A stretch of DNA of 64,000 nucleotides from CAWAMR01 sp963783095 (GCA_963783095.1 CAWAMR010000021.1:62001-126000), one strand, 5' to 3'; shown: positions 47,627 through 56,079, counted from the stretch's first letter. Made by a program: numbers and translations. Notes: generated by a model not told the origin, from the sequence alone.

Positions 47627-49846
47627 TTATCCTGCCTTTCGCATCAGCGCAGGTAATGGGATCGTGGGTTCGTGAATAACGCCATAGAAAGTTTCACTTG
47701 CCTCCGCCCGGCGTTGCAACTCCAGACATGGTTCAAAGCGCTTTCCGCAACGCTGGGCCAGATTCGTCAGTTTTTCGACGACGAGATCCAAACCCAGCGC
47801 ATCGGCGTAGCGCAGAGGTCCGCCGGTCTGAGGTGCCCAGTGTATCCCCCATGCCAGCGCCAGGTCGATGGCGTCCGGATCCGCATCGGCCTCATCGCCC
47901 AGGCTCAAGGCCGCCTCGTTGATGGTTCTCAGAATAAGACGATCGACACCTTCGCGCAAGGCCTCATCCGGGTCGAAGGTGTAATGGCCGATGGCTTCTT
48001 CATCGGAATCGCGCCACATGGCCATTCGTGCCAGAGGATTGGGTGAAACCCGGCCGTGCCGATACCGATAGAACCCATCGCCGTTCGAACAGCCATTGAA
48101 CCCCATTGATCGCATTCGACGGAGCGTGAGGTTATGTGCGAAGCGATCGCCGCGCGCCAGGTGCATGTTCCGAGTGAGTTCCGCAAGATAATCGAAGCCG
48201 ATGGCGTCGAGAGCTTCCAGAGGGCCTCGTTTCATGCCAAATTGCCGCATCCGGCGATCGAGAACTTCCGGCGGCAATCCTTCCGCTACCAGCAACAAGG
48301 CTTCGGACCAATATGCCATCTGCACGCGCTGAAGCAATCGGCCCGGATGATCCGCTACCAGGATGGGAGTACACTTCCACTGTCGTATCCAGGCATCCAA
48401 TGCCGACAAGGTATCGGAATCGGTGCCGGCCGAGCGAACCAGTTCGACGACGCGGTTGGTGATCGTGGCGTCGTAGAAATGCAAGCCCGCCACACGATTG
48501 GGCCGTTGCAACTCCGCCTGAATCGATTCCACTCGAATGGTTGTGCTGGTGGTTGCCAGAATCGTCCGGGGCCGGACACATCGTTCGAGTTCATCGAAGA
48601 CGTGACGTTTGACGCCAAGGTCTTCGTCAACGGCCTCGATCACCAGACCGAGTTCCTGAAAGCCTTGCCAGGAAGTCGTCATCTGCAGCGCTTTCCGAAA
48701 ACCTTCGCGATCTTCACTCGCCAGTTGACCCTTCTTGATGGCCGCGCTCAAGCCATCGTTGATAAGTCGTTCGGAAAGCGCCAGGCGATTTTCGTCGATT
48801 TCCCGAAGCAGGATCTCGTGCCCTTGCAGCAGAAATCGCTGAGCCAGAGCAGTTCCCATAGCCCCGGCACCCACGATGCCAATTCGTTTCGGCAGCGGTG
48901 CCACAGGGTTCAAGGGCTCCGGATAGATCCGAAACGGTTGAACCTCACGATGGCGTTGATCGAGTGAATTCCGACAAGCAGCAGTTGACCCCAATCGTGC
49001 AAAAGAATAACGCTCGCGCGACAGGCCATCGCCCTGCTTGTCGAAGCCCGCTCGAACTGCACTCACAATCTCCTCGAATGCCGAAGGGTTTTCAAGCCCG
49101 GCATTTGCAATCTGTTCGCTTGGAGCGCGGAAGGGTCGATTGCGAAGGATAGGCAGTCCATCATGAAGTTTGACGTGCCAGGGACGGCAATCGCGTCGCC
49201 GCATGCGATCGGTTGGAGAATCTTGCAAGTTATCCAGAAAGGTGCGGAAATCGATGCGCGCACGTCGCTCGACAAAAACTCGATCCAGCAAGCCGACCCG
49301 GTGGGCTTCGCCGGCGCTGAGCCGATGGCCGTCCAACAGCATCCTCAAGGCATTACGGATGCCGACGTGACGGGGAAGTCTTTGTGTCCCGCCCCAACAG
49401 GGAATGGAACCTCGTTCCATTTCGGGAAAGGCGAATGACACATCGGGCCTTATCACTGCGACGCGATATTGACACGCGAGGGCGAGTTCCAGCCCGGCAC
49501 TGTCGCATAAGCCCTCGATAAACGCGATCGAACAGGTTCCTTTGGGAAGTGCGGAGAATAGCTGAAAGACCTGCTGCCCTCTTCCGGCATAGGCGGTTCG
49601 TTCTTCATGGGATCGCAGTGCGAGGAGTTGTTCCAATTGATGGCCCGGCGAGAACCCAGCTGCCTTGGCGCTGCGGACAACGAGCAAGTCGATCCAGGGC
49701 ATTTGATGGATTAGCTTCAAGCCATGTTCGAGATCATCCAGAGTTGTTAGATTGAACCCATTGCTGCGCTGCCCGGCAAAATCGAGGGTGAGTGTCGCGA
49801 TCTGATCGTCCGACTCAATGCGAATATGCGTCGATTCATAGAGCAT
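47627..49846 (-). CDS. FadJ/FadB-like enoyl-CoA hydratase/3-hydroxyacyl-CoA dehydrogenase
   Basis: Bifunctional beta-oxidation enzyme, 739 residues, intact. The crotonase half (1-210) has GLCDSAGLELALACQYRVAV with Glu120 and FAFPEMERGSIPCWGGTQRL with a Glu pair near 142-144, matching the two catalytic Glu. After a long linker the dehydrogenase half starts KRIGIVGAGAMGTALAQRFL (NAD loop). The catalytic His region reads NRVAGLHFYDATITNRVVEL, where most homologues have HFFNP, so the active-site loop is divergent. The C-terminal helical domain contains GPLEALDAIGFDYLAEL. ATG has AGGGGGTGAAGCC. A thiolase partner is not in the window. Confidence 0.9.
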   Translation of the reverse strand: MLYESTHIRIESDDQIATLTLDFAGQRSNGFNLTTLDDLEHGLKLIHQMPWIDLLVVRSAKAAGFSPGHQLEQLLALRSHEERTAYAGRGQQVFQLFSALPKGTCSIAFIEGLCDSAGLELALACQYRVAVIRPDVSFAFPEMERGSIPCWGGTQRLPRHVGIRNALRMLLDGHRLSAGEAHRVGLLDRVFVERRARIDFRTFLDNLQDSPTDRMRRRDCRPWHVKLHDGLPILRNRPFRAPSEQIANAGLENPSAFEEIVSAVRAGFDKQGDGLSRERYSFARLGSTAACRNSLDQRHREVQPFRIYPEPLNPVAPLPKRIGIVGAGAMGTALAQRFLLQGHEILLREIDENRLALSERLINDGLSAAIKKGQLASEDREGFRKALQMTTSWQGFQELGLVIEAVDEDLGVKRHVFDELERCVRPRTILATTSTTIRVESIQAELQRPNRVAGLHFYDATITNRVVELVRSAGTDSDTLSALDAWIRQWKCTPILVADHPGRLLQRVQMAYWSEALLLVAEGLPPEVLDRRMRQFGMKRGPLEALDAIGFDYLAELTRNMHLARGDRFAHNLTLRRMRSMGFNGCSNGDGFYRYRHGRVSPNPLARMAMWRDSDEEAIGHYTFDPDEALREGVDRLILRTINEAALSLGDEADADPDAIDLALAWGIHWAPQTGGPLRYADALGLDLVVEKLTNLAQRCGKRFEPCLELQRRAEASETFYGVIHEPTIPLPALMRKAG

Positions 49847-50096
49847 GGCTTCACCCCCTTCCTTGAGGATGTCGCGGATTGGGCGGAAGGCTCATTGTCG
49901 AAGGAATCATGGTGCCTCCCTGCACAATTGCTGGGCATCTTGCGCCACGCCGACGCAAGTCACACATAATGGGGGAAACCTCCACCGGGGTCAAGACCGA
50001 ATTGGTCGGAGGTTGTGATCGAATTTTCAGACTGGACCAGCGCCCAGATGCGACCCTTTGTACAACAGGAAAACGATCTCGATTGGAGTTAGATGG

Positions 50097-50999
50097 ATGT
50101 CAGCTGAACCTCTTAGCCAAAGCAACATCGAGGGTTTTCCCTGCCGGCGCGGCAAGGTGCGCGACATTTACGATCTCGGCAGCGAATTGCTGATCGTGGC
50201 GACCGATCGAATCAGCGCCTTCGATTGGATCTTGCCCACCCCGATCCCGGACAAGGGTCGCATATTAACTTCGCTGACCTGTTTTTGGCTCGATTGGCTT
50301 GCGGTGCCGAACCACCTCATTTCCACGGACATTGCCACGTTTCCGCAGCCGTTCCAATGTCACGCCGCGCTACTGGAAGGTCGATCGATGCGGGTTCGCA
50401 AAACCGAGGTCTTGCCGATCGAGTGCGTGGTACGCGGCTACCTTGCAGGTTCCGGCTGGAAGGAATATCGCGAGAGCGGGACCGTCTGCGGCATAAAGCT
50501 GCCGGCGAGGTTGCGACAGAGCGATCAGCTCCCGGAAGCGATTTTCACACCCGCGACCAAAGCCGAATCGGGCCACGATGAAAACATTCCCTTTGAAACG
50601 ATGGAGCGGATCATCGGCACAACGGACGCCGAGGAACTGAAGAAACGCAGCCTGGACGTTTATCATCGAGCGGCCGAATTTGCCCTGCGCCGAGGCGTCA
50701 TCATCGCCGATACGAAACTGGAATGGGGTCGGCTGCCCGATGGTCGGATCATTCTCATCGACGAGGTTTTGACCCCCGATAGTTCGCGATTCTGGCCTTT
50801 GGATGGTTACGAGCCAGGAAAAACACCGCCCTCGTTCGATAAGCAGTTCGTTCGCGACTGGCTTGAGTCGACAAGTTGGGACAAGAACAGTGAGCCGCCG
50901 GCATTGCCGATCGCTGTCGTCGAAAACACGCGAAAGAAATATCAGGAAGCGTTAGATCAGCTGACAAGGTTACCGCGATCCAACGAGCCGGAAGCGTAA
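50097..50999 (+). CDS. purC: Phosphoribosylaminoimidazole-succinocarboxamide synthase
   Basis: Purine biosynthesis: joins aspartate to CAIR with ATP to form SAICAR. A 300-residue intact protein, of the longer yeast-like type. I choose ATG 50097 (MSAEPLSQSNIEGFPCRRGK), with GGAG eight bases before. Motifs are GKVRDIYDLGSELLIVATDR, ISAFDWILPTPIPDKG, ECVVRGYLAGSGWKEY and KLEWGRLPDGRIILIDEVLT, then PDSSRFWP. The last six codons (SNEPEA) lie within one arm of an inverted repeat that forms the downstream hairpin. Confidence 0.95.
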   Translation: MSAEPLSQSNIEGFPCRRGKVRDIYDLGSELLIVATDRISAFDWILPTPIPDKGRILTSLTCFWLDWLAVPNHLISTDIATFPQPFQCHAALLEGRSMRVRKTEVLPIECVVRGYLAGSGWKEYRESGTVCGIKLPARLRQSDQLPEAIFTPATKAESGHDENIPFETMERIIGTTDAEELKKRSLDVYHRAAEFALRRGVIIADTKLEWGRLPDGRIILIDEVLTPDSSRFWPLDGYEPGKTPPSFDKQFVRDWLESTSWDKNSEPPALPIAVVENTRKKYQEALDQLTRLPRSNEPEA

Positions 51000-51097
51000 G
51001 CGACGGACAAGCTTACTCCCACGTTGACGCTGGTATCGAGGGAATTCACAGCGCGGGTGGAGCATCGTCCGTCGCTCACGCTTCCGGCTCGTTGATC
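50981..51097. repeat. Inverted repeat overlapping the purC stop codon
   Basis: CAACGAGCCGGAAGCGTAAG and CGACGGAC at 50981-51010 are matched by GTCCGTCG and CTCACGCTTCCGGCTCGTTG near 51068-51095. The first arm contains the purC stop codon, so the repeat supplies the protein's C terminus. It may act as a terminator. Confidence 0.8.
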
Positions 51098-51181
51098 CAT
51101 TTTTTTCTCGCACCAGCCTCTTGTGGGTCGGTATCATTCAAATTCAGCCTTCCTCTTCATCCTGTTTTTGGAGTTTATGCC

Positions 51182-52084
51182 ATGTCCCTGACTCGACGAC
51201 AATTGCTGCAATCATCTCTGGCGGCCGGTGCGGGTTGTTTCCTTGCTTCAACGGCCAGCGCCATCGAACCGATTAGTCGCATCGGCAAACCGACCATTCG
51301 CCTTAGCCTCGCTGCGTACAGCTTCCGACAGGCGCTCGATCTCAAGAAGAAGCCGAAGCCGGACATGACTCTATACGATTTCATTGACCTGGCAGTGCCT
51401 CAGCCACTGGATGCGGTCGAGTTGACTGCCTATTACTTCCCGGAAACCACGACCGACTACCTCGCTTCGCTGAAGGGTCGTTGCACCCGGCTCGGCCTCG
51501 ATGTCAGCGGCACAGCTGTCGGCAACGACTTCTGCGTTGCCGATCCCGATAAGCTCAAGACACAAATTGCTTCGGTCAAGCAATGGGTCGAGCACACTTC
51601 CCGGCTCGGCGGCAAGACCATTCGCATCTTCGCCGGGAACGTGCCCAAGGGTGATACCGAGGAGAAGGCACGAGAGCGCTGTGTAGCAAGTATTCAGGAA
51701 GCCTGTGATTACGCGGCGAAATACGGCATTTATCTGGCGATCGAGAATCACGGCGGTATCACCGGCACGGCAGACCAAATCCTGGCGATCATCAAAGCCG
51801 TCAAGCACGACTACTTCGGAGTCAACCTCGACACCGGCAATTTCCGCACGGAAGACCCATACTCCGATCTGGCAAAGATTGCTCCCTATGCGGTGACGGC
51901 CCAAATCAAGACGGAAATTACGCCCAAGGGAAAACCGAAGGAAGATGCCGACCTGAAGAAATTACTCGATATTCTGCGGAACACAGGCTATCGCGGTTAC
52001 GTGGCGCTGGAATACGAAGCGGCCGAGGATGCCAAGATTGCTGTGCCGCGACACTTGCTGGCGCTGCGAAAGTTGCTGGGGTAA
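51182..52084 (+). CDS. Tat-exported sugar phosphate isomerase/epimerase-like protein
   Basis: A 300-residue intact protein. ATG 51182 opens a twin-arginine signal (LTRRQLLQSSLAAGAGCFLA, cleavage after ASTASA). The mature part is a xylose isomerase-like TIM barrel: IRLSLAAYSFRQALDLKKKP, DAVELTAYYFPETTTDYLAS, YLAIENHGGITGTADQIL (metal Glu), YFGVNLDTGNFRTEDPYS (Asp) and GYRGYVALEYEAAEDAKI (Glu). Periplasmic location implies that it acts on free sugars, not phosphates, as is common for planctomycete homologues; this is inference. Confidence 0.9.
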   Translation: MSLTRRQLLQSSLAAGAGCFLASTASAIEPISRIGKPTIRLSLAAYSFRQALDLKKKPKPDMTLYDFIDLAVPQPLDAVELTAYYFPETTTDYLASLKGRCTRLGLDVSGTAVGNDFCVADPDKLKTQIASVKQWVEHTSRLGGKTIRIFAGNVPKGDTEEKARERCVASIQEACDYAAKYGIYLAIENHGGITGTADQILAIIKAVKHDYFGVNLDTGNFRTEDPYSDLAKIAPYAVTAQIKTEITPKGKPKEDADLKKLLDILRNTGYRGYVALEYEAAEDAKIAVPRHLLALRKLLG

Positions 52085-52138
52085 AACCCAATATAGGGCA
52101 TTAATTCGGGTTCTCAGCACGATAAAGGATGGTGAAAC

Positions 52139-52926
52139 ATGACCAAGCAGCCGTTGGCAGAGGTATTCGGCTTCCCTCTCAGCAACATGGGAGAAGAAGC
52201 CTGCCGTCACCGTGACCAACGGCTTTGTCCGTTCAACAACAAAGTGCCGAACTGCACAAAAGATAAGGCCAATAACCCTTTGGGTGTATGCAGCATCCTG
52301 AACGAGGATGATGAAGTAATTATCACATGCCCTGTCCGTTTCCGGCAAAACTGGATTATCCTGGATGATGCTGCTGGGTTCTTTTTCCCCGAAGGGACGA
52401 AGTGGACGACTTTGACTGAGGTCCGTCTAAAGGACGAGTTCGGCAAGTCTTCGGGAGATGTCGATGTGGTTCTCGTGGCGTATGACAGCCGGGGGAAGGT
52501 GACGGATTTCGGCGCACTACAAGTTCAAACGGTGCAATTGGTCGGCAATGTGCGCAATCTGTTTGAATACTACATGGAAGACCCGCCAAATCGGCAAGAA
52601 ATAGACTGGTCAGACAGTCCATACTACCCACATGCCGATTACTTTCCTCGTCACTAAAACGGCTGGCACCGCAGCCTATATTAAACGGCGGGATGCTCAC
52701 GGCTTGGGGGAAGAAGACAGCGGTAGCGCTGGACTCAGGGTTTTTCAGGACATTGCCGATTCTGGAAGTAGCCGATAAGTCGAAGGCCGAAATCGCGTGG
52801 CTCATTTACGACCTCAAGCAAAAGGGAAATGCGCTCGTGCTCGAAAAGACACGCGAGGTATACACGATGTTCCACGAAAGCCTTGAGAAAATCACAAAGT
52901 CGGAAACTGGATGCAAAAAGATGTGA
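52139..52926 (+). CDS. NotI-family type II restriction endonuclease-like protein, one frameshift
   Basis: Recognised by the NotI-type metal-binding N terminus, RLCPFNNKVPNCTKDKANNP followed by LGVCSILNED, with Cys ligands spaced as in the iron site of NotI. ITCPVRFRQNWIILDDAAGF, WTTLTEVRLKDEFGKSSGDV and DVVLVAYDSRGKVTDFGALQ then give the PD-(D/E)xK core. The frame breaks near 52645 and continues LSSSLKRLAPQPILNGGMLT and AWGKKTAVALDSGFFRTLPI to 52926. About 260 residues, shorter than NotI itself. ATG 52139. No methyltransferase gene adjoins it. NotI cleaves GC-rich 8-bp sites, but the specificity here cannot be inferred. Confidence 0.82.
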
Positions 52927-52935
52927 GCCCTTTTC

Positions 52936-53830
52936 ATGGCCATCGAACCTCGTCAGAAACGGACACTCGTTACTGTCCTGCGACGTCACATCGGACAGCG
53001 AACTGTCCTGGGTGTAGTCATTCCCGTGCTATCCGCGCACATCAATGCGTTGAAGGCGTCTATTGTGTTTCACGGCTTGTCTGAAGCGCCAGATTGTTGC
53101 TGGCTTCCGCGAACTGGCAGCAACATATTTGAACTCCGACTACCATCCGACCTACCTACAACGCCGTCTTGGCCCAAAGGGCTTTCTCGAACTCGATGGA
53201 GATCGGTACCGATTGCGCGCCTCATTATTGGTTGATTTGACTTGTAGCGAACTTGAGGATTTGCTTCTGGAATTGATCGAGTCCCTAAAGTCTGCCGCTG
53301 AGCATCGCCAAGAAGTCATGAAGACATTCCAGGACGCGACTTCACTTCCAAAGGACCATCTGGAGGAAAGACGTCGTATTGTTGACGCCTATCTTTCAAA
53401 TGCATCAGGAAATCGCGGTGAACTGTTCGAAGTAGTGTCGTTCGCCGTATTGCGAGAGTATTTTCACAGTTTTGGATTTTCTCTTCAGCGCTTTTCAACG
53501 ACCTTCGCAAACGATGGTGGCATGGATTTTGTGGGTGGAGATGCAATTTATCAGGTTTCGGTTGACGAAAGCCTTACCAAGTTTCAACGTGACTTGAGAA
53601 AGGCACCGGGCACCAAGCGTGTGCTGGTACGCCCGACCGTTTCGAATGAGCTTGTGGAAAACGCTGGGACAGACGTCCTATGTGCAATTGAATTACGCGA
53701 CATTTTGACTCATTTTGTCGCGTGGTTATTTGAAAAGGACTCGCGCTTTCGTCGTTGCGAACATCTTCAGGCGGTTTTGAAAACTGCCTTGGAGGAGTTT
53801 CGACGCGAACAAAAAGCGGAGGGCGTCTGA
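52936..53830 (+). CDS. Putative restriction endonuclease-like protein beside the NotI homologue, one frameshift
   Basis: The first part (MAIEPRQKRTLVTVLRRHIG, then VIPVLSAHINALKA) starts 10 bp after the NotI-like gene. A shift near 53065 joins ACLKRQIVAGFRELAATYLN, a helical region and RRIVDAYLSNASGNRGELFE. A compact nuclease-like core follows: VVSFAVLREYFHSFGFSLQR with a Glu upstream, then FANDGGMDFVGGDAIYQVSV. The Glu, the GGMDF Asp and the YQVS strand are arranged like E-D-QxK, but a Ser sits where Lys is expected. About 295 residues joined. Possibly a second nuclease or a subunit of the same system. Moderate confidence. Confidence 0.6.
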
Positions 53831-54223
53831 CAAGTCGGCGTTACGCAAGGCTTCGCTTGCCGGAACGATTTGGCGCGCGAGCGCCAGCATCAAGGCCAGC
53901 GCATGTTCGGCCACCGCGTTGGCATTGGCCAGCGGGGTAAACAGCACGGGGATCTTGAGAGCTGTCGCCGCGGCAACATCGATATTGTCGACGCCGACCC
54001 CATGCTTGGCGATGACTTTTAGACGCGGTGCCGAGGCCATATCGCCCGCCCGAATCGCAAATAGTCGAACCAGAGCACCATCGACACTGGTGAACAGTTC
54101 CTGCAACGCCATTGGGCTGGGAACCTGTTGATCCGCCCAGGGCGCGATGAGATCGCATTCGGATCGCAGCAAGTCCATCCCACTTGCAGCAATCGGCTCG
54201 GGAACAAAAACGACGTGTTTCAT
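53831..54223 (-). pseudogene. Truncated D-2-hydroxyacid dehydrogenase (SerA-like)
   Basis: Starts MKHVVFVPEPIAASGMDLLR at ATG 54223. The substrate-binding half is intact (VKHGVGVDNIDVA-like: VIAKHGVGVDNIDVAAATAL, then ANAVAEHALALMLALARQIV). Homology stops after PASEALRNADLSDAL, at the stop codon of the nuclease gene on the opposite strand. The NAD-binding domain and catalytic residues are missing entirely. Nothing resembling the lost part lies beyond the nuclease module within the window. I infer that insertion of the module deleted or displaced the 3' two thirds. A frame runs on to 53726 only as antisense of the nuclease gene. Confidence 0.82.
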
Positions 54224-54225
54224 AA

Positions 54226-54283
54226 TGTGTGGCGGGTGAGGGGTGGAGTGTGGTGGGTGGAGGGTGGAGTGTGGTGGGCATTT
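54226..54283 (-). repeat. G-rich minisatellite
   Basis: The plus strand reads GGGTGAGGGGTGGAGTGTGG followed by TGGGTGGAGGGTGGAGTGTG, with runs of GGTGGAGTGTGGTGGG repeated about twice. Several G-runs of three or more could form a quadruplex. It lies just upstream of the truncated dehydrogenase start. Confidence 0.65.
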
Positions 54284-54294
54284 GTCTTTTCCCT

Positions 54295-55152
54295 TCACCC
54301 TTCGCCCATTACGATCCCGCCACCGCGCTTCGGTGGGGCTGCGGAAACACCTTCGAGTCCGCCGCTCACGCGCAGCGTTTCACCGGTGATCCAGCTTGCC
54401 TGGGGACTGCAAAGGAAAGCCACGGCTTCGGCGATGTCGGCCGCTTCGCCCCAGCGTCCCAGCGGAATCGAACCGCGTATGCGCTCGACCATTTGCGGCT
54501 CCGTCAAATTCAGACTTTGGCACCGTTGAGCCATCACCGTCTTGTTGAACTCGGTGTAGACTGGTCCCGGACTGACGGCATTGACGCGCACCCCGTAAGC
54601 TGCCAGTTCCAAGGCCAAGCAGCGCGTGAGACTCAGTACCCCGGCTTTGGCCGCGTTATATGCGGCCACCAGCGCTGCCGGATTCTGGCCATTGATTGAC
54701 GCAATATTCACGATCGCGCCGGCCCCCTGTTTCTCCATCATCTGCGCTGCTGCCCGACAGCAGTAGAAGGTTCCCGTCAACGTGATGCCAATGACCCGTT
54801 GCCACTCGTGGTCGGAAAGCTGGGAAATGGGGGCAACCGTCTGGCCAACTCCGGCGTTGTTGACGAGGATATCCAGCCGATGGAAGCTGTCGGCGACCTT
54901 TTCAAAACAGCGATCGACGGCAGCACTGTCGCCGATATTTAGTGAAATGTACGTAGCGTCCAGACCGTTATCTCGCAGGTTCTGGGCAACGGATTTTCCC
55001 TTTTCTTCCTGGCAATCGCCGATGATGACGCGAGCACCTCGCCGTGCGAGCGTCTCGGCAATCTTCAAGCCGAGGCCTTGTGCGGAACCTGTCACAAGAG
55101 CGATCTTGCTTGCGAAATCCTGCGGAATCTGACTCGATTCTCCAGGGCTCAC
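54295..55152 (-). CDS. Short-chain dehydrogenase/reductase 1
   Basis: Classical SDR, 285 residues, intact. Cofactor loop ALVTGSAQGLGLKIAETLAR (TGxxxGxG). An acidic residue after strand 2 (VIIGDCQEEKG) suggests NAD preference. ILVNNAGVG follows. The catalytic triad is IVNIASINGQNPAALVAAYN followed by AAKAG, that is Ser, Tyr and Lys. The C-terminal SDR pattern is WITGETLRVSGGLEGVSA. Starts at ATG 55152 (MSPGESSQIPQDFASK). It belongs to the minus-strand sugar/polyol operon and probably oxidises a sugar alcohol or acid. It is separated from the second SDR gene by the DUF6338-like insert. Confidence 0.92.
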   Translation of the reverse strand: MSPGESSQIPQDFASKIALVTGSAQGLGLKIAETLARRGARVIIGDCQEEKGKSVAQNLRDNGLDATYISLNIGDSAAVDRCFEKVADSFHRLDILVNNAGVGQTVAPISQLSDHEWQRVIGITLTGTFYCCRAAAQMMEKQGAGAIVNIASINGQNPAALVAAYNAAKAGVLSLTRCLALELAAYGVRVNAVSPGPVYTEFNKTVMAQRCQSLNLTEPQMVERIRGSIPLGRWGEAADIAEAVAFLCSPQASWITGETLRVSGGLEGVSAAPPKRGGGIVMGEG

Positions 55153-55173
55153 GCGTCGGCCTCCTTTTTCAAT

Positions 55174-55377
55174 TCATGACGGCTTCTGGCCATCGGGCGG
55201 CTTTTGCGGCTGGCTTGGAGCAGGGGTTTGCGGCGGTTGCACTGCGGTTCCACCTTTCGGTGGTTTGAGCTTGGTTAGGTCGAGCTTACCCGTCACGGGA
55301 TCGCAACCTTTCCCGTCCGTGGGTTGGTAACCCTCTTGACCACGCTGTACAATGCGGAATGGACGTTTCTCACTCAT
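55174..55377 (-). CDS. Small Pro-rich protein downstream of DUF6338-like gene
   Basis: A 67-residue protein from ATG 55377, with TGGAGGTTACCA upstream. It begins SEKRPFRIVQRGQEGYQPTD and continues GKGCDPVTGKLDLTKLKPPK, then a Pro/Gln tail (PPQTPAPSQPQKPPDGQKPS). Its start overlaps the stop of the membrane protein gene by eight bases, so the two are translationally coupled and probably form a functional pair. The protein looks mostly unstructured. No known family. Confidence 0.7.
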   Translation of the reverse strand: MSEKRPFRIVQRGQEGYQPTDGKGCDPVTGKLDLTKLKPPKGGTAVQPPQTPAPSQPQKPPDGQKPS

Positions 55378-55990
55378 TGGTAACCTCCACATTTCTAAAT
55401 TCGATTGTTGCAATTTGGTCTGCCATAATCAAGACGCCGCCAGTGTCCTCTTCAAGTGCCCACTCACCCGTCGGCAGCAATCGACAGGTTGCCACCAGAT
55501 AGAGATCACGGCGCTCTGGATCGCTACCCACAAACGACCCTTCGGCGTACAGCCCCAAAATAGTTGAGCCGTTCCTCAGAATAACGCGCACCCAAGCAGA
55601 CTTGCCTTGAACGAATATCCAATCCCATGCAGTTGGAACGGAGTGGATTGGCTGAAAGCCCAACCTTCGCAGCTGGCGGGCAACCCACTCCTTTTGCTGC
55701 AACCTTCCGTGCAGCATACCAAAGCTTACAGGCGACAAAAAGATTATACCAAACAGGAACAGGCAACTCCAATAGGGCTGTTCGTTGATGAAGCCGGTTC
55801 GGAAAATCAAGAACAACGCCCACGACCAAACGCCGTGGTTGATACAACTTAGCGTAAGGAACTCGAAAACTCGCGATTCGGGCTTGGCCGACATGCGCGG
55901 CACAAGCATCGACAGCACCGCGGACCAGATGAATCCGGGCACAAGGAATCCGGCCGTGAAAAACACGGCATCGAAACTGGTGAAATTCAT
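55370..55990 (-). CDS. Membrane protein resembling the DUF6338 family
   Basis: A 206-residue intact protein. The first membrane helix is FDAVFFTAGFLVPGFIWSAV, with the PGF motif of the family, then LSMLVPRM. Two more helices follow: GVWSWALFLIF and YWSCLFLFGIIFLSPVSFGM. The cytoplasmic C-terminal domain is strand-rich (FVQGKSAWVRVILRNGSTIL, GLYAEGSFVGSDPERRDLYL). Its ATG overlaps a TGA that closes a short methyltransferase-like tail (ATGA at 55987-55990). I assign DUF6338 from the N-terminal pattern; the role of the family is unknown to me, though such genes can sit beside restriction genes. Confidence 0.7.
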   Translation of the reverse strand: MNFTSFDAVFFTAGFLVPGFIWSAVLSMLVPRMSAKPESRVFEFLTLSCINHGVWSWALFLIFRTGFINEQPYWSCLFLFGIIFLSPVSFGMLHGRLQQKEWVARQLRRLGFQPIHSVPTAWDWIFVQGKSAWVRVILRNGSTILGLYAEGSFVGSDPERRDLYLVATCRLLPTGEWALEEDTGGVLIMADQIATIEFRNVEVTNE

Positions 55991-56079
55991 TCGCTGCCTC
56001 CCGGAACAACGGACTTCGCCTTCGCCGCCGTTACCGCATCTACAATTCGATTCTCTTCATCGCTCAGGCCGTAGAGTTG
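55987..56079 (-). pseudogene. Possible C-terminal tail of a DNA methyltransferase
   Basis: Thirty codons read DQLYGLSDEENRIVDAVTAA then KAKSVVPGGSE and stop in ATGA overlap with the DUF6338-like gene. LYGLSDEENRIV matches the LYGLTxEEIxIVE motif that ends Eco57I/TaqI-like restriction-modification methyltransferases. The frame is closed immediately upstream, next to the stop of the second SDR gene. It is most simply the stub of a methyltransferase gene that was operonic with the membrane protein. The match is short, so confidence is moderate. Confidence 0.5.

Noticed and set aside
53726..53830. Continuation of the dehydrogenase into the nuclease gene on the opposite strand
   Set aside because: The extra residues (RFLFASKLLQGS) have no family similarity and are antisense of the nuclease gene, so the homology truly ends near 53831.
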